From Microdochium bolleyi (taxonomy: Eukaryota; Ascomycota; Sordariomycetes; Xylariales; Microdochiaceae): a stretch of 64,000 nt of DNA. Below are positions 44,015-55,417 of the stretch, piece by piece (the stretch's first letter is position 1; each line of letters starts with the position of its first letter). The position numbers were made by a program, and so were the translations under genes. A model generated the notes under the pieces. That model did not search any database. It worked only from the letters and a program-made list of their open reading frames with translations, and had not been told where the DNA came from. The stretch spans positions 525,947 to 589,946 of the forward strand of contig KQ964262.1 in NCBI GenBank assembly GCA_001566295.1. Reading direction: 5' to 3'.

Positions 44015-45830
44015 TCAATACTCGAACCGCCACCGCGGGTCCGAGTCGCCTCTCCAGTTCTCAACCTCGCCGACATTCTTGATCTCCTCGGCGATCCCCT
44101 CGCGCCGCTTATTCTCCTTCTTCAGCCGCCACCCGAGGATCCCGACCACGACCACGTTCATGAGCAGGTAGCCCAGCGCGAACGAGTGGCCCACGATGTA
44201 CCGCGGCTGGTCCGCGGGCCTGTAGAGCTGCGTGCCCAGCACGGCGCCCAGGTTCCCGATGCTGATCTGCATGGCGTTGGCGATTCCCCGCTTCGTCTGG
44301 CCCGAGACGTTGATGGCCGGCCAGGACAGCACGAGCGCGGTGGCCGGGTAGATCCCACCCGCGGCGAAGAAGGTGCCTAGGTACGAGATGCCCGGGCGGC
44401 CCGTGGGGTTCGTGTTGCTGAGCAGGATGGCGTAGCCGATGGCCGCGAAGATGGCCGAGCCCGCGATGAAGATGGCGCGCTGGCCGTACTTCTCGGACAG
44501 CACCGAGACGGTGAGTGTGGTGATGAAGGCGAAGGCGTAAGGGGGCACGGTGAGGAGTTGGGCGTTGGCGGCGGTGTAGCCGAGACTGCTGATGATGAGG
44601 GGCTGCAGGCGGGCGTGTTAGTGATGGTTTGCGGCAAATGCTTGTTCTTGGTCGCGTCAAGAGTGGTTGATAGTGAGGTGCAGACTTACTAGGAAGAGAG
44701 ACAGAGTGTACAACGGGAGACTGCACGTGTGGAAGCCAAGACCATACAGCCAGCAGTTGACGTCGGTCAGAGCCTCCTTGACGGCTGCCCAGCTGAACTC
44801 CTCGTGGTTGGTAGCGTCACTGTCGGCAGACAGGCGCTGGTGGATGAAGGCACGCTCCTCCTCGGTGATGAATTTGGACGTGTCGGGGTAGTTGTGAATG
44901 AAGCCGAAGGCGAAGAAAGCCACGAGTACGGTAGCGATACCTTCCTGGAAAGAGTGAAGTCTTATTAGACAAGCTGGGTCAAACTAATTGAGGATTTCGA
45001 GATGCACTTACAAGCAAGAAGATCCAGCGCCACCCTCGCTCCCACACGATACCTGCCATCTTGCCGATTCCCTGCATGGAACGAGTTAGTGACAACCGTC
45101 AGAAGAAAAGTATCATGACGCCCAAAACTCACGTAGGCCAGAACACCACCGAACGCGCCCGCCAGACTTGCGCACGAGAAGAACAGCGCAATGCGGTACT
45201 GCCGCTCCTTGCGCTTGTACCACATGGAGAAATAGTACACGACGCCGGGGAAGAGACCGCTCTCCGTGACACCGAGGAAGAAGCGCGCGGCCCAGAAGCC
45301 ATCGCGGTTGTGTACTATGCCGAGAAGCGTGGCGACGACGCCCCAAGCGATGGTGAGCGTGGGCAGCCAGAAGTGTGGGGTCGTGCGCTTGAGGATGATG
45401 TTGCAGGGGATCTAGAGTTTTGAGACAAGTACTGGTCAGCGCGAGGTACAAAGTCGCGGTTGATTCTGGAGGGGAATGCTTACCTCGAACAAGACGTAGC
45501 CGACAAAGTAGAGTGTCAGGCCAGTCAGGTATTCTTCGCCCGTCATGCTCAGGTCGATCAGCAGGCCCTCGATGCGCGCATTGCCGACTGCCAGTTCGCA
45601 TCTGTCAGTATTGGGTCGCAGTTCTCTCGTCGTTCATGGTCGATTTGGTGGTACTGACCATTACTCCTGTCCAGGAAGGACAGCAAGTAGAGCACGCCGA
45701 CAGCGGGCAGGAGCCTCAGGTCGATCTTGCGGAGCAATTTCTTCTCGTTCACGACAGGATGGTCCCCGTGGTCGACGTCCGATTCGTCTGGGCTGCTGGG
45801 AGCATGGACCGCTTCTTTGTCGTCCGCCAT
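44015..45830 (-). CDS. MFS transporter, anion:cation symporter (Dal5-like) family
   Basis: Six exons (45659-45830, 45484-45587, 45133-45411, 45012-45071, 44690-44944, 44015-44602), all consistent in phase, give 485 aa. Family blocks: KKLLRKIDLRLLPAVGVLYL then LSFLDRSNVGNARIEGL, MTGEEYLTGLTLYFVGYVLF, FFLGVTESGLFPGVVYYFSM, GWRWIFLLEGIATVLVAF, and the NPTGRPGISYLGTFFAAGGI block before TM10-11. It resembles fungal nicotinate/vitamin-type permeases (TNA1-like) of this family; substrate not determined. The N-terminal tail is short and acidic, the C-terminal tail charged. It ends 1.5 kb from membrane-protein copy 3. The intron-rich structure differs from the two-exon relative at 12434, so the two are not recent duplicates. 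Confidence 0.9.
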
Positions 45831-46691
45831 CTTGCTATTCCTTCCCGGCTTCAATGTCGGGTGGTTTCGAGTATAGCTCTGCTCTTGCGCTTTCGCGCGT
45901 GCCACCGGGGATGCAGGTGTGAATAGCGCACTGCCTTCGATCCGAAGGCGTCGCTGTGTGGATTCGGCGGTCTAGGAGTACATTCCACGGTTGTTCCCCG
46001 ACAGCTCCGATGCAGGCCACCTGCATCCTTATGTACACGTAATGCAGCGGCAGTCTGCCGATCTGGATCTCGTCGGGCCCGCGCTCCCGAATCGCGTGCG
46101 CGCGCCCCAGCCTGTCGTCAGCCAGCCACATGGCAGCGAGCATCATCATCTGCGCCGTCCCGCCAGCAGACCGCGCGGAATGGAGCAGGCGACCCCCATG
46201 CCATGCCGGCGCCCAAGAGCTTAATTGCATCATGGCTGCGAGGGCATTGGCTGCAGCCAAGCACGTTTGCGACTTTGTAGCGTGCCTTTGTGGTGATGCT
46301 CGCTCGTGATTGGCCCATCCGCCATGACGTTCAAAGATCGCTGCATCGCGACATCTGCGGAGCGGAGAGGACCCCCGCCCGCACTAGAAGCCGTTTCCCG
46401 ATCGCTGGGCGCCCTGGCAGCTATCGGTTATCTGGGCCGTCCGCGGCTACGGAGCAGTTTTTATGCGCCAAGTGCCGAGGATCTTGTCCGTGCCATCGAC
46501 GTGTTTTAAGGGCGCTCACTGCTCGACTGGCTCATGAATGTTTGGGTGGGTAGCACACAATCGAACCCCGGTGAGCGTATTACTTGATGGTGCGAGGTAT
46601 TGACCAGAGGTTGGTGAGCCTCAGCGTGGGGATTCGGTGAAGTGCAAAGGAGCACAGTCTGTCTTGGTGCATCCCACGAATTCCCTTTCAA
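45831..46691. other. Intergenic (0.9 kb), transporter promoter
   Basis: No gene supported. A stretch near 46555-46580 contains GGGTTCGATT on the minus strand, like a tRNA B box, but no cloverleaf could be folded around it. Confidence 0.55.
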
Positions 46692-47957
46692 TCAAGGAGG
46701 CCGGTCGACACGATGCCCATGGTGTCCAGCCCAGCGCGGCCTGCCTTCCACATTCCAGTCCAGACCTGTCTCGGGGCCCTCCTTGATGTAATAAAACGGT
46801 TCACGATCGTCGTATGTTGTTGCAAGATCTCGTGAACCAGAGCTGTGTGGCGTGATCGGATACCGCAGCCACCGCCTGCCCTCAGCCCGCTCATTCTCAG
46901 GCTCCTCTCTGGCGAGAGCACCGAGCTCGTCGAGATCGCTGAAGACGCCCCGCGGAAGCTCGACGATAAGAGGCCCCCTCCGTGTGCATGCCAGCGATGC
47001 GAGCGCGTCCGCCAGCGGCTGCAGCAGCACATCCCTGAGCTCAGGGAGTCGGTCCTTGGGACGGGTCTTGTAGTCGGTATACAGCCACTCCGTGAACGAG
47101 ATGACCAGCGACTGCACACCCGGGAATGTGGTCGCCAGAGCAGCTAAGTGTGGTCGCGACCGCCGCCCGTTCCAGTTCGAGTTGAGTTCCAGATCGGCGT
47201 AGTTCATACCTGTTGCCTGGAAGAGCATGGTGTCTATGCGGACTTCCAGAGACTTGATCAGAGACAGGTGTTGTGGTAATAGGACGTGACCCGAGCCGGT
47301 GTGGATCGGATCGAGCAGGAGGTCGAGCAGCTCCTCACTCTCTAGAATAAAAGTGTTGGTGCCGTAGAGGACCTGGGCACCCTCGAGATAGGCCTGCCGA
47401 CATGTGCGAAGCCAGCCGAGCGCACCGACTACATAGTCGCAGGGGCCCGCGGGCATCCCGGACGGCGGGGGGTACAGCTCGCACAAGGCCGGACCGCCCA
47501 CGAGGCACATGTCCTTGTGAGGCCAGTTCCAGACGGCACTGTCGCGGGGGTTGCGAGCCCACGGCGCCTGCCTGTGGCAGACACAGCTATACCAACGCCA
47601 CTCGAGCTTGTCCCGGGGCGTGTGCCTGGGCAGCTGCCCGCTCCAGGGCGCCGAGCCGCGGCCATGCGCGGTGTCGCCAGTGCGGAGGTGGACCGGCCGC
47701 CAGCCGCGAGGGACAAGGCGCAGGTCCAGATGGAGCTCCCGTTTGCCGAAGGCCTCGGCGAGGATTTGCTGGCGCAGCTCTGCCGGCAGGCGAGCGAACA
47801 GCCCGAGATGGGCGACCTCGGCGGATGCGGATGTCGCGGGTGGTGTAATGGGCCGTGGGCGTTCCAGGGGCAGCAGGGGCGGTGGCGGAAGAGGAACATC
47901 CGGCTCGGGCCGTGGCTTCTTGACGCGATCGCGGACTGATTCGTAGAAGCGTCGCAT
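46692..47957 (-). CDS. DUF7730-like fungal protein (F-box-like N-terminus)
   Basis: Single exon, 421 aa from the ATG at 47957; an in-frame ATG at 48014 would add 19 residues. After a Pro-rich segment the protein reads LFARLPAELRQQILAEAFGK and RELHLDLRL, the typical opening of a large fungal family with an F-box-like LPxELR motif. Further family marks are GALGWLRTCRQAYLEGAQVL then YGTNTFILES, and SLIKSLEVRI, which precede the variable C-terminal half. Members have no established biochemical function; recruitment to ubiquitin ligases has been guessed from the F-box-like start but is not shown. No membrane segments. It lies 186 bp from the next minus-strand gene (48143). Confidence 0.78.
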   Translation of the reverse strand: MRRFYESVRDRVKKPRPEPDVPLPPPPLLPLERPRPITPPATSASAEVAHLGLFARLPAELRQQILAEAFGKRELHLDLRLVPRGWRPVHLRTGDTAHGRGSAPWSGQLPRHTPRDKLEWRWYSCVCHRQAPWARNPRDSAVWNWPHKDMCLVGGPALCELYPPPSGMPAGPCDYVVGALGWLRTCRQAYLEGAQVLYGTNTFILESEELLDLLLDPIHTGSGHVLLPQHLSLIKSLEVRIDTMLFQATGMNYADLELNSNWNGRRSRPHLAALATTFPGVQSLVISFTEWLYTDYKTRPKDRLPELRDVLLQPLADALASLACTRRGPLIVELPRGVFSDLDELGALAREEPENERAEGRRWLRYPITPHSSGSRDLATTYDDREPFYYIKEGPETGLDWNVEGRPRWAGHHGHRVDRPP

Positions 47958-48142
47958 GACTGTGCATTGAACTATGGATGCTCGATAGAGGAGATGTGAT
48001 GAGCCGCAGTCCAAAGAGGCTGTGGCCTTGGGGGCTGTGAAGGTGAGGCACAGTCACGATCACGGTGCATCCTTTGAACACACTGTACACAGGCGTCTTG
48101 GGGACATATAACATTCGACATAGTTCAAGTAGGCTCAAGAAA

Positions 48143-49972
48143 CTACCTGCTGCTCAGCGCCTCGTCGACACGCATAGACACGACCTTGATATCCCTTTGC
48201 ACCGCAATGCCTGAAGTCCTCAGTTCTCTGTCCCCAGAGGCCGCGCCATTGCCGAGCCTCCCGCCCTCCTCGTCACCGTGGCCCCTGGGCGAGGCGCTGA
48301 CCTCGACCTGCCACTCCGCGAATCCATTGTTATGACCGCTAGCAGTACCACCACTGCTCTCGGTTGCGGCACCAGATGGTCTTGATACCTCGTCGTCCTC
48401 TTGCTGTCGTTGTTGCTGCTGTTGTTGTTCCTGCTGCTGTCGTTGCTGCTGCGCCATGATATCCTCGCGCCGCAGCGACTCCTCGGACCCGCTGTGCTCG
48501 CCGAGCCGCGACCCAGCCACGGTCGTGCCCGGCGTGCTGGAGAACAAGGTGGACAGCTGGATCGAGTAGCCTCGGTGCTGATGCCTCCCCGAGGACCCGG
48601 CCCCGAGGTGGGACGAGTAACGCCGCTCCTCCCAGGTCAGCACCGTGGGAGTCTTGCCACCTCGAGATCCGCTGTCACCACCACCGCCGCCGCCAGTGCT
48701 AGGGCCGTGGTTCTTACCGCTGCTCGCTCCTGCGCCACCGGAGATGTTGGACTCGCCGCCACTGGCGTCGCCGCCACGGCGCCGGTTGCGGCTGTGCTTG
48801 TTTCGGCCCGACACGGAGTTCGACAGGAGGCCGAACTTGAAGCGCTTGAGGATCGGCTGGAGAGTCGCGATGGAGCCGACGATGATGCCGACGCCGGGTT
48901 CGACGACCGCTACTGTGGCGATACCGCTACAAGGAGTGGGACGTCTCATTAGCATGTGCACCTTCGCAGCGGGAAAGGTGGTTCGATGTGGAGGTAACGT
49001 GTGGAAGAGGATATGTGGGTGCACTTACGTCGTGGCGTGGAGGAAGTCGGCCGATATGTCAATGACCTTGAGGAACGGGATACGGAGGAGCAGAGAAATG
49101 CCGCAGCTGTCAAGAAGAGATATCAGCAAACAGTGGTTTCGTAGAAGTACAAATAGAGAGAATCAATGTCCGGTGACTTACAACACTCCCATACCGAGCA
49201 TCGTCGAGATACCAATCTTGGTCCTGCGGTTGATCCTGACATTCCACAGGATCGCAACGGGAAGCAGCGCCATAACCCAGTCCATGACCGCGCCGATGAC
49301 GGCGTGCACAATGGTGGCGACGGGCACGACGCGCCGGTCCAGGCAGTAGCCCTTTGAGCCCTTGTGCTGGGTCCAGAAGTGGCTCAGGGGCACGCACTGC
49401 GCGGCCATGGGCACCAGGTACGCGATCGACAGCAGCAGGTTGCCGACCATGACGCCCATGATGACGCGCTTGTGCCACTTGACCACGGCAAGGCGCAGGA
49501 GGAACCACGCGATCGACATGCGCACGCAGAAGGATATCGGGGGGTACATGACCTCGCACATGGCCCAGGTCCAGAGCGCCGTCTCGATGGCGTCGGGGGG
49601 GAGGTCTGAGGTCCAGCGGCCCGTGCCGCCCACGGACGGGCCGTAGGCGCAGATAATCATGTAAGGGATGAACTGGATCTGTTTGTATGCGGTTGTGCAG
49701 AGCGCGGCGTTGGGTCAGTCATGTACACGACTGTGGTGGTGAGGTTGGTGGTGCATGCAGGTTGCGGGACAGAGAGGGAGCTTTGCTAAAGTACTTACCA
49801 CAGCAGCAGTCATCCACCAGTCGTCAATCGTCATCTGGCGGTTCATCCCAATCTTGACGTAGATCCGCAGGGCGAACACTGCAAGGGCCAGTGTCAGAGT
49901 CGCGAGGGTGACCGCGAAGAGGATCGTGCCTCCCGGGTTGATCTCGTAGGACAGATTCTCTCTGACACCCAT
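48143..49972 (-). CDS. Rhodopsin-domain (PTH11-type) seven-span membrane protein with long polar tail
   Basis: Four exons (49799-49972, 49182-49678, 49029-49106, 48143-48926) give 510 aa. The first 270 residues hold seven hydrophobic spans of the fungal rhodopsin domain: LFAVTLATLTLALAVFALRI, DDWWMTAAV, MCEVMYPPISFCVRMSIAWF, LLSIAYLVPMAAQC, then YCLDRRVVPVATIVHAVIGA, VMDWVMALLPVAILW, and the closing EPGVGIIVGSIATLQPIL. Conserved markers are MTIDDWWM and the MDWxxALLPxxxLW block. The C-terminal 240 residues are polar: Ser/Gly-rich, then a poly-Gln/Arg tract (about 48400-48460), which is unusual in length. Such proteins are receptor-like in plant pathogens (Pth11) but most are uncharacterised. 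No CFEM domain at the N-terminus. Confidence 0.88.
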
Positions 49973-52697
49973 CTTTGCGCTTGATGGACTTCCTCCTCAG
50001 ATTTAGAACAGCCGGTACGCAAGTGCTCGGGCGCTTGCACAAGCGGGCGATTGCAGATGCAAGACAAGTCAAGTGTCGGAGCCAAGGTGTCGATGGGAGC
50101 AATGACACGATGAGAAGCGGGCCGAATTCGCATAGGGCGTCCGATTTTTCCGAGCCGAGTGTCTAGGGCGTGTGGCCGTATATATACATGTATATATGAT
50201 CTTATCGTACATATGCAGGGCCTTGTGGAAGACCGGCGAAATGAGAATGGCAAAGACGTCGTCGACTCTTTGGTTGTTTGCTTGCACCTTGTCGTTCAAG
50301 GGTTGTATTCAGCTGGGTCCGGCCCGCGCTCGAGGACGAACTCGTGGGATTCAGGAGAGCGGCACCTGGGGATCGAGAAACCTGGCAGTTCAAGTAGTGA
50401 TGGTTCGAGGCCGAGTACTGGGTATGGGTTGATGCACCGGCATGTTTGCTTTTTCCAACGTCGCAGGGGTATGCTGACCTGTCAGATTGCGCACCGGCAG
50501 CCCGTTGGCCGCCAGAACGTGGCAGCCTCCTGCATTCCATCACACCCGGCCTGCATGGGTTCAACGAATGACCTAGTGGGGGGGGCGAATCTGATATGTG
50601 ATGAGGCGAGCGACCTGTTGAACTGCGCAAGCCAGCTTCGAGAACCTGTTCTCGCTTGCCTAGCTAGATCGAGAACGGTGTTACACGCGGCGATCTTGGC
50701 AACGTGCGTGTTCCCGACGTTGCACCAAAACCTGGGGTTGTTCGGTCCCGGGGTCGCTCTGCAAGTTGAAGCCAATAAGGTGGAATCATTGCACGCTCAC
50801 AGGGTTGCCTGCAACTGAGTCAGGGTCACAATTGCAGCGGCCACATGCACCCACCCACCTCGAGCTGAGAACCGTTGTTGGTGGCGGACATCGCTCATCT
50901 ACCGGTTTCTCGGACGTGCAAGGTACAGGGTTGTAACAAATTATCACACTTATCACTCGCAAATGGAATTGCACAAGAGGCATATCTGCCTCTCTCATGG
51001 CTCGGTATTGCTGTGTGAATCGGGCATGCTGATCGTTCAAGGACTGGCCATGTTTAAAGTCACTATCGTGCCGGGCGGAGCTGCTGACATGAGAGCAAGG
51101 ATCTTGAACAAGCCCAGATGCACGTTTTTTTTAATTGCCACCAGGAACAGGCCGCTTCCCCGGTTCGACTTGCCCAGGAAATATCTGTTCGATCCTTACC
51201 AAGACTTGAATGGAGCTTGTGTGAGCCCAAGCGTGTTCTCATTTGCAACCTACCCGCCACAGAGATGGCCGCCCTGAACCTTCGTTGTAGCCTGAATGCG
51301 AACGAACGTGATCGCGCCACTCCATCGCTGGCAGCAGGAGAACAAGAATGCTACCCGTCTGAAATCGCGGGGCGTTGGGTTGCACCGTTCTGTCACATTC
51401 GTCATCACTCCGCGGAGTGTCGTCCTTCAATCCGAGGGTCCCGCGGGGAGTTTCGTACACCCATGTCAGCCAGCCAGCCAGGCAGCTCCATCAATCAGGA
51501 CTGAGCCTAGCCCGCAAAGTTTAGGGTTCGCCACTACTTGTATGCACACAAACAGTCAGGCAGCATGGGGAATAGCCGGAGTTGGACATTCTCACGAAAC
51601 GCATGTGCATTGCTGCAAGGCACTGGCCCCACGATGCACTTGCCGATCAATCTTTGTGCAGCGTCCGTTGCGAAGTGCCGAACGGCAGACATGCAGGGCG
51701 ATTCGTCGAGGTTCTGCCCAGATATTGAAACCACTCTATACTAGGTTTCTCGGGTTTTCGTCGTCCCGCGAGCGCCGACACCGGCGTCAAGATATATTAC
51801 AGTGAGGACTCGCGACAGACCTGATGCTCTCCCAAGTTGCTTCTCAAACCGCATGTTGATGTGTGGGGGTCCCGCTGGGTGAGATGGACGCGTTCTTAGT
51901 GGTCAGCCTGGCATGTGGCAATGTGAGTTCGGATCTGTCATATGCAGGGGGTCGGTTGGGAAACTTTTTTTTGCATTGCGCTGCGGCCACGGCAACTTCC
52001 GGCTCCTCGTTTTCTTCACGAACGCGAAGATCAACCACGTTTGCATGAATGCAGGAAGCACACAAGAACGATGCCAGACTGCGCAACCGGATTCACGGGA
52101 GAGATCTCCTGCAGAAGTGTGATCTGGCGCCTTGCATGCCCAGTTCTTTGCATATGATGTCATGAAGAAAAAAGCAAGCAGCTGCAGGTGCTTATCTTTG
52201 CAGCGTGGTCAGCGACTGCTGTGTTCTGAATGGGTCAACCGGACCAGCGTAAATTGAGCTGTATGACATGTCTCTGGTGGAGGCGACCAGTTTTGCTGTG
52301 ATAAGGCATATTTTCGGTTCACAACGACATGGATGGTTTCTCCATAAAGCAGATGAGTTACAGCAAGGTATTGGCGCCTGACTGCCCTGCAGTCAGGCGC
52401 AGAGGCACACAAGGGGTACGCATGTCTTAAACTACTGTAGAGATGTTACAGTTCCGGCTCCTCTTTCGGAGACGCAAAAATGCAGCGCAGAGCAAGAGGG
52501 CTAGCTTGAGTGGACGAGACCGCCAATTTCTACGGAAGGGAGCAAGCCCTCGGATACTGCTCCCAGCGTCTATGCCTGTACCACACGTAACACGGGAACC
52601 AAGGACGCCTCCATCATGCAATGACCGATCTACTTACGCCGTCAATCTAAACTATCATAAGCCGGTTGTTTCATCACAGCACAACAAGAAACACTCT
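49973..52697. other. Long gene-free region (2.7 kb)
   Basis: Apart from the promoter of the rhodopsin-domain gene next to 49973, nothing is supported; frames on both strands are short and lack features. A TA-rich near-palindrome (ATATATACATGTATATAT) lies at about 50180-50197. Confidence 0.5.
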
Positions 52698-52804
52698 GGC
52701 TTCGTGGCCCAATGGCAAGGCGTCTGACTACGACGGTTCAAGAACACAACTTGGATTCCAAATTTGCAATCAGGAGATTCTGGGTTCGATCCCCAGCGAA
52801 GTCA
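52698..52804 (+). tRNA. tRNA-Arg(ACG) with a 35-nt intron
   Basis: The acceptor stem GGCTTCG pairs with CGAAGTC (one G-U), discriminator A at 52804. A box TGGCCCAATGG and B box GGTTCGATCCC are intact. The anticodon stem is TCTGA/TCAGG, loop CTACGAA with anticodon ACG at 52730-52732 (Arg, read as ICG). The intron, 52734-52768, begins after position 37, the canonical place for nuclear tRNA introns. The T arm is CTGGG-TTCGATC-CCCAG. The mature tRNA is 72 nt before CCA addition. Confidence 0.93.
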
Positions 52805-52806
52805 TC

Positions 52807-52811
52807 TTTTT
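52807..52811 (+). terminator. RNA polymerase III terminator of tRNA-Arg
   Basis: Run of five T starting two bases after the discriminator base. Confidence 0.85.
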
Positions 52812-53499
52812 GCGCCCATCGTCCTCGGGGACTCTACGAAGTCTCATGAGTCGGGCGAGACGAAAATTTTTGTTCGCGGAGGCGGGGCCGGCTGTTTATG
52901 GGGCCTCCGAAGTGCGGCCCACTCCGGGGGGGGGGGGGGGGGGCGCCGGCCTGTCCGGTCCGGCACTGTAGAGACAGGCGGAGGTAGAACGCCTGCTGAA
53001 ACCCTCGGGATACCGTGTAAAACCAGGTATTGAATCTAGGGGGCCAGAATGGACCAGAATGGGGAATCGGGGTCATTGCAGTTTCGATGCGATGATCAGG
53101 AGCTGGACAGGAGACGTTTAAGAAGGAGGAGGCGGAACTACTGTGCTTCTGTTCGACAGTGAAGCTAGGAGGTGATGGTGGACTCTACATGCTTTGTACC
53201 ACTGATGCAAACTAAGAAACATGTCCTACATTGCAGGGAGCAGCGGCACATCAACCGGAGGCTGCGACTGCGTAAGCACAGGTGCACGGCCACCTTGCAC
53301 TGCCACAGCAGACTGTCACGGGGCAATTGTGTCCTGTGTGCCTTGCGTACTCTAGGAGCTGGCGGCGGGGTCGTGTTGTCAGACTCATATACAGCCTTTC
53401 CGCTGTTTAGTGCACAACTATGCTTGGTGGCTGACTCCACAACCTCCTTCGCTACATTATCGGCTCCGGGCGGTCCCGCTGGCTAGCCGTCCAGCAGCG
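52812..53499. other. Intergenic between tRNA-Arg and HET gene
   Basis: About 690 bp with no gene supported; contains the 18-G run and the promoter of the HET gene. Confidence 0.55.
52926..52943. repeat. 18-nt G homopolymer
   Basis: Eighteen consecutive G residues, about 120 bp after the tRNA. Long G runs are length-variable and error-prone in sequencing; four-stranded folding is possible. Confidence 0.95.
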
Positions 53500-55365
53500 A
53501 TGGCAAAGCTTCCTCGATACTGCTACAAGCCTCTGGAGACTCTGATGACGATTCGTGTCCTAGTGTTGAACGCCGCAACCAGCGTCAATGAACCACTCAC
53601 ATGCGCAATCGAGCATCAGCAGCGCGACTCGGCAACTGCCGACTATTGTGCTATATCGTACGCCTGGGGCGTGCCGAACTTCACCCACCAACTGCTGCTA
53701 TCGTCTGGTGCTGATGTTGCACATCTTGCGATCACCAAGAACGTAGATGGCCTCCTACGACAGATGCGTTCTCTGGATATCCGCCGCCTGTGGATCGATG
53801 CAGTATGTCTGAACCAAGACGACAAGACGGAAAAAAGCCGGCAGATTCCAGAGATGGGCGCCATCTACCGATGCGCCAACATGGTGCACATCTGGCTTGG
53901 GGAGTCGGATGAGGCTGCGGAGGCGGCGTTCGAGCTTTTTAAGACTTATGGGAGAGGAAATGATCTGTCTGAGTGGAGCTTGGGCGGCCTTCTGAGGGAG
54001 TTTGCCGAACGCCCGTGGTTCCATCGACGCTGGGTCATCCAGGAGGCATGTCTTTCGCGTCGCCCGCTGTTGCATTGCGGCAAGCTACGGCTTCCGCTCT
54101 CGGCCCTTGTTAGTGCCACTCAACAACTCGCCATGAACGTAAGGACGTACCAGAAGATTGGTTTGCTCGATCCCAATGCGGCAACATTCGAACTCCTAGA
54201 ATTGCTCTATACTTTCCACGACTCACTCTGTATGGATCACAGAGACAGAATACTAGCGCTGTTTGGGTTACTCTCTCCGACTCAGCAGTTTTCAGTAGAC
54301 TACCAAGTCCACTGGTCAGAGATGTATCGGCAAGTGGCCATGCACTTCTTATCACGCGGAGATAGGGCCACCAAGTTGCAACTCCTACTCCACCGGCTCG
54401 AATTTGGACATGTTGAAGTGGAAGACCAGATGCCACTCGCGCCATGGTGGGTGCCCAACTGGTCACGCTCTCGGCATTCAGCGCTGCCATTTTATCACAT
54501 CGTTGATGTCGATAAATACCGAGGATACCCAAAGTATCTCGGAGACACTTCCTCAACGACTCTGGAGCTCTTTGGCCAAGCTGTCCGTCTCTCGTGGACT
54601 GCACCTGCTGGGACAGGACTACGGGACGAACAAGCGCTCACGGTGTGGGACTTTGAGCCCGTTCTGCGCAGGGACTACGGCTTCACAAACGTACTCGATA
54701 GCCTTCAGGAGCTCTACGCCTCGTCGGACTTGAGCAGGTCTGACCTTGTCGATGTCGTGGCACTGCTCAAGATGGTGGCACAAGCTGCAACTAACGACGC
54801 TAGGGGTATGAACTCAGGCATGTACTCGGAGCCGTTGACGGAAGGACATACTGCCATCATCAAGCACTACGGACTCGACCACCATGAATTAATCGGAGCG
54901 CTGCACTCGGCTCGCCTTTCATCTAGGTTCTCCATCTGCAAATTGGCGGCGCCTGCAAGGAACGGCGGGACCTGTAATGCTCACGCACCATTTGCAATTA
55001 GCTCGAGCCCAATGCTGCCGGGAGACGTCCTGATACCACTCTGGGCAGTGCAAGCTCCCCCTTCACACCCGGACAAGGGCCCTATCAATCAGTGGCGAGA
55101 GTCGGAGAGGAGAAAATTTGAGTATGGGCGTGGACCACGCGAAGGTCTCTGGGCGATGATGCTCGTCAGAGATATCCGGACCGATTCCCGTCCCGCAACA
55201 AAGTCAGACAAGGGCAGTACACCGACGACGAAGGCGAAGTTCGTTGGCGCCGCTCTAGTACTCTACGAAAATTCACAGGACGGCAATTCGGAGAGCGGAA
55301 TCCGAGGGACAGGAAATCAAGCGCAGTCAAAACCGGCAGAGCGATTCTCAGTGGTAGTTGAATAG
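53500..55365 (+). CDS. HET-domain (heterokaryon incompatibility-type) protein
   Basis: Single exon, 621 aa from the ATG at 53500; the frame is open 30 codons upstream (ATG at 53410) but that part is unlike the family. The HET domain covers about residues 40-190: DYCAISYAWGVPN, SLDIRRLWIDAVCLNQDD, EKSRQIPEMGAIYRCANMVH, IWLGESDEA and RPWFHRRWVIQEACLS, all three classical blocks. The C-terminal 400 residues resemble other HET proteins without a recognisable repeat or NACHT domain. HET proteins trigger programmed cell death after fusion of genetically different hyphae in some ascomycetes; most copies have unknown partners. Nothing else in the neighbourhood looks like a partner (no patatin, HeLo or NLR gene). 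Confidence 0.9.
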   Translation: MAKLPRYCYKPLETLMTIRVLVLNAATSVNEPLTCAIEHQQRDSATADYCAISYAWGVPNFTHQLLLSSGADVAHLAITKNVDGLLRQMRSLDIRRLWIDAVCLNQDDKTEKSRQIPEMGAIYRCANMVHIWLGESDEAAEAAFELFKTYGRGNDLSEWSLGGLLREFAERPWFHRRWVIQEACLSRRPLLHCGKLRLPLSALVSATQQLAMNVRTYQKIGLLDPNAATFELLELLYTFHDSLCMDHRDRILALFGLLSPTQQFSVDYQVHWSEMYRQVAMHFLSRGDRATKLQLLLHRLEFGHVEVEDQMPLAPWWVPNWSRSRHSALPFYHIVDVDKYRGYPKYLGDTSSTTLELFGQAVRLSWTAPAGTGLRDEQALTVWDFEPVLRRDYGFTNVLDSLQELYASSDLSRSDLVDVVALLKMVAQAATNDARGMNSGMYSEPLTEGHTAIIKHYGLDHHELIGALHSARLSSRFSICKLAAPARNGGTCNAHAPFAISSSPMLPGDVLIPLWAVQAPPSHPDKGPINQWRESERRKFEYGRGPREGLWAMMLVRDIRTDSRPATKSDKGSTPTTKAKFVGAALVLYENSQDGNSESGIRGTGNQAQSKPAERFSVVVE

Positions 55366-55417
55366 GTTACTATCTACCAAATGCAATATGCTACTAGTGA
55401 TATCTTCGCAGATGAGA

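Noticed and set aside
46555..46640. Possible tRNA suggested by a B-box-like GGGTTCGATT on the minus strand
   Set aside because: No T stem, acceptor stem or A box can be paired around it.
53410..53499. Upstream in-frame ATG of the HET gene
   Set aside because: The added 30 residues are low in similarity to HET protein starts; ATG 53500 begins a family-like N-terminus.
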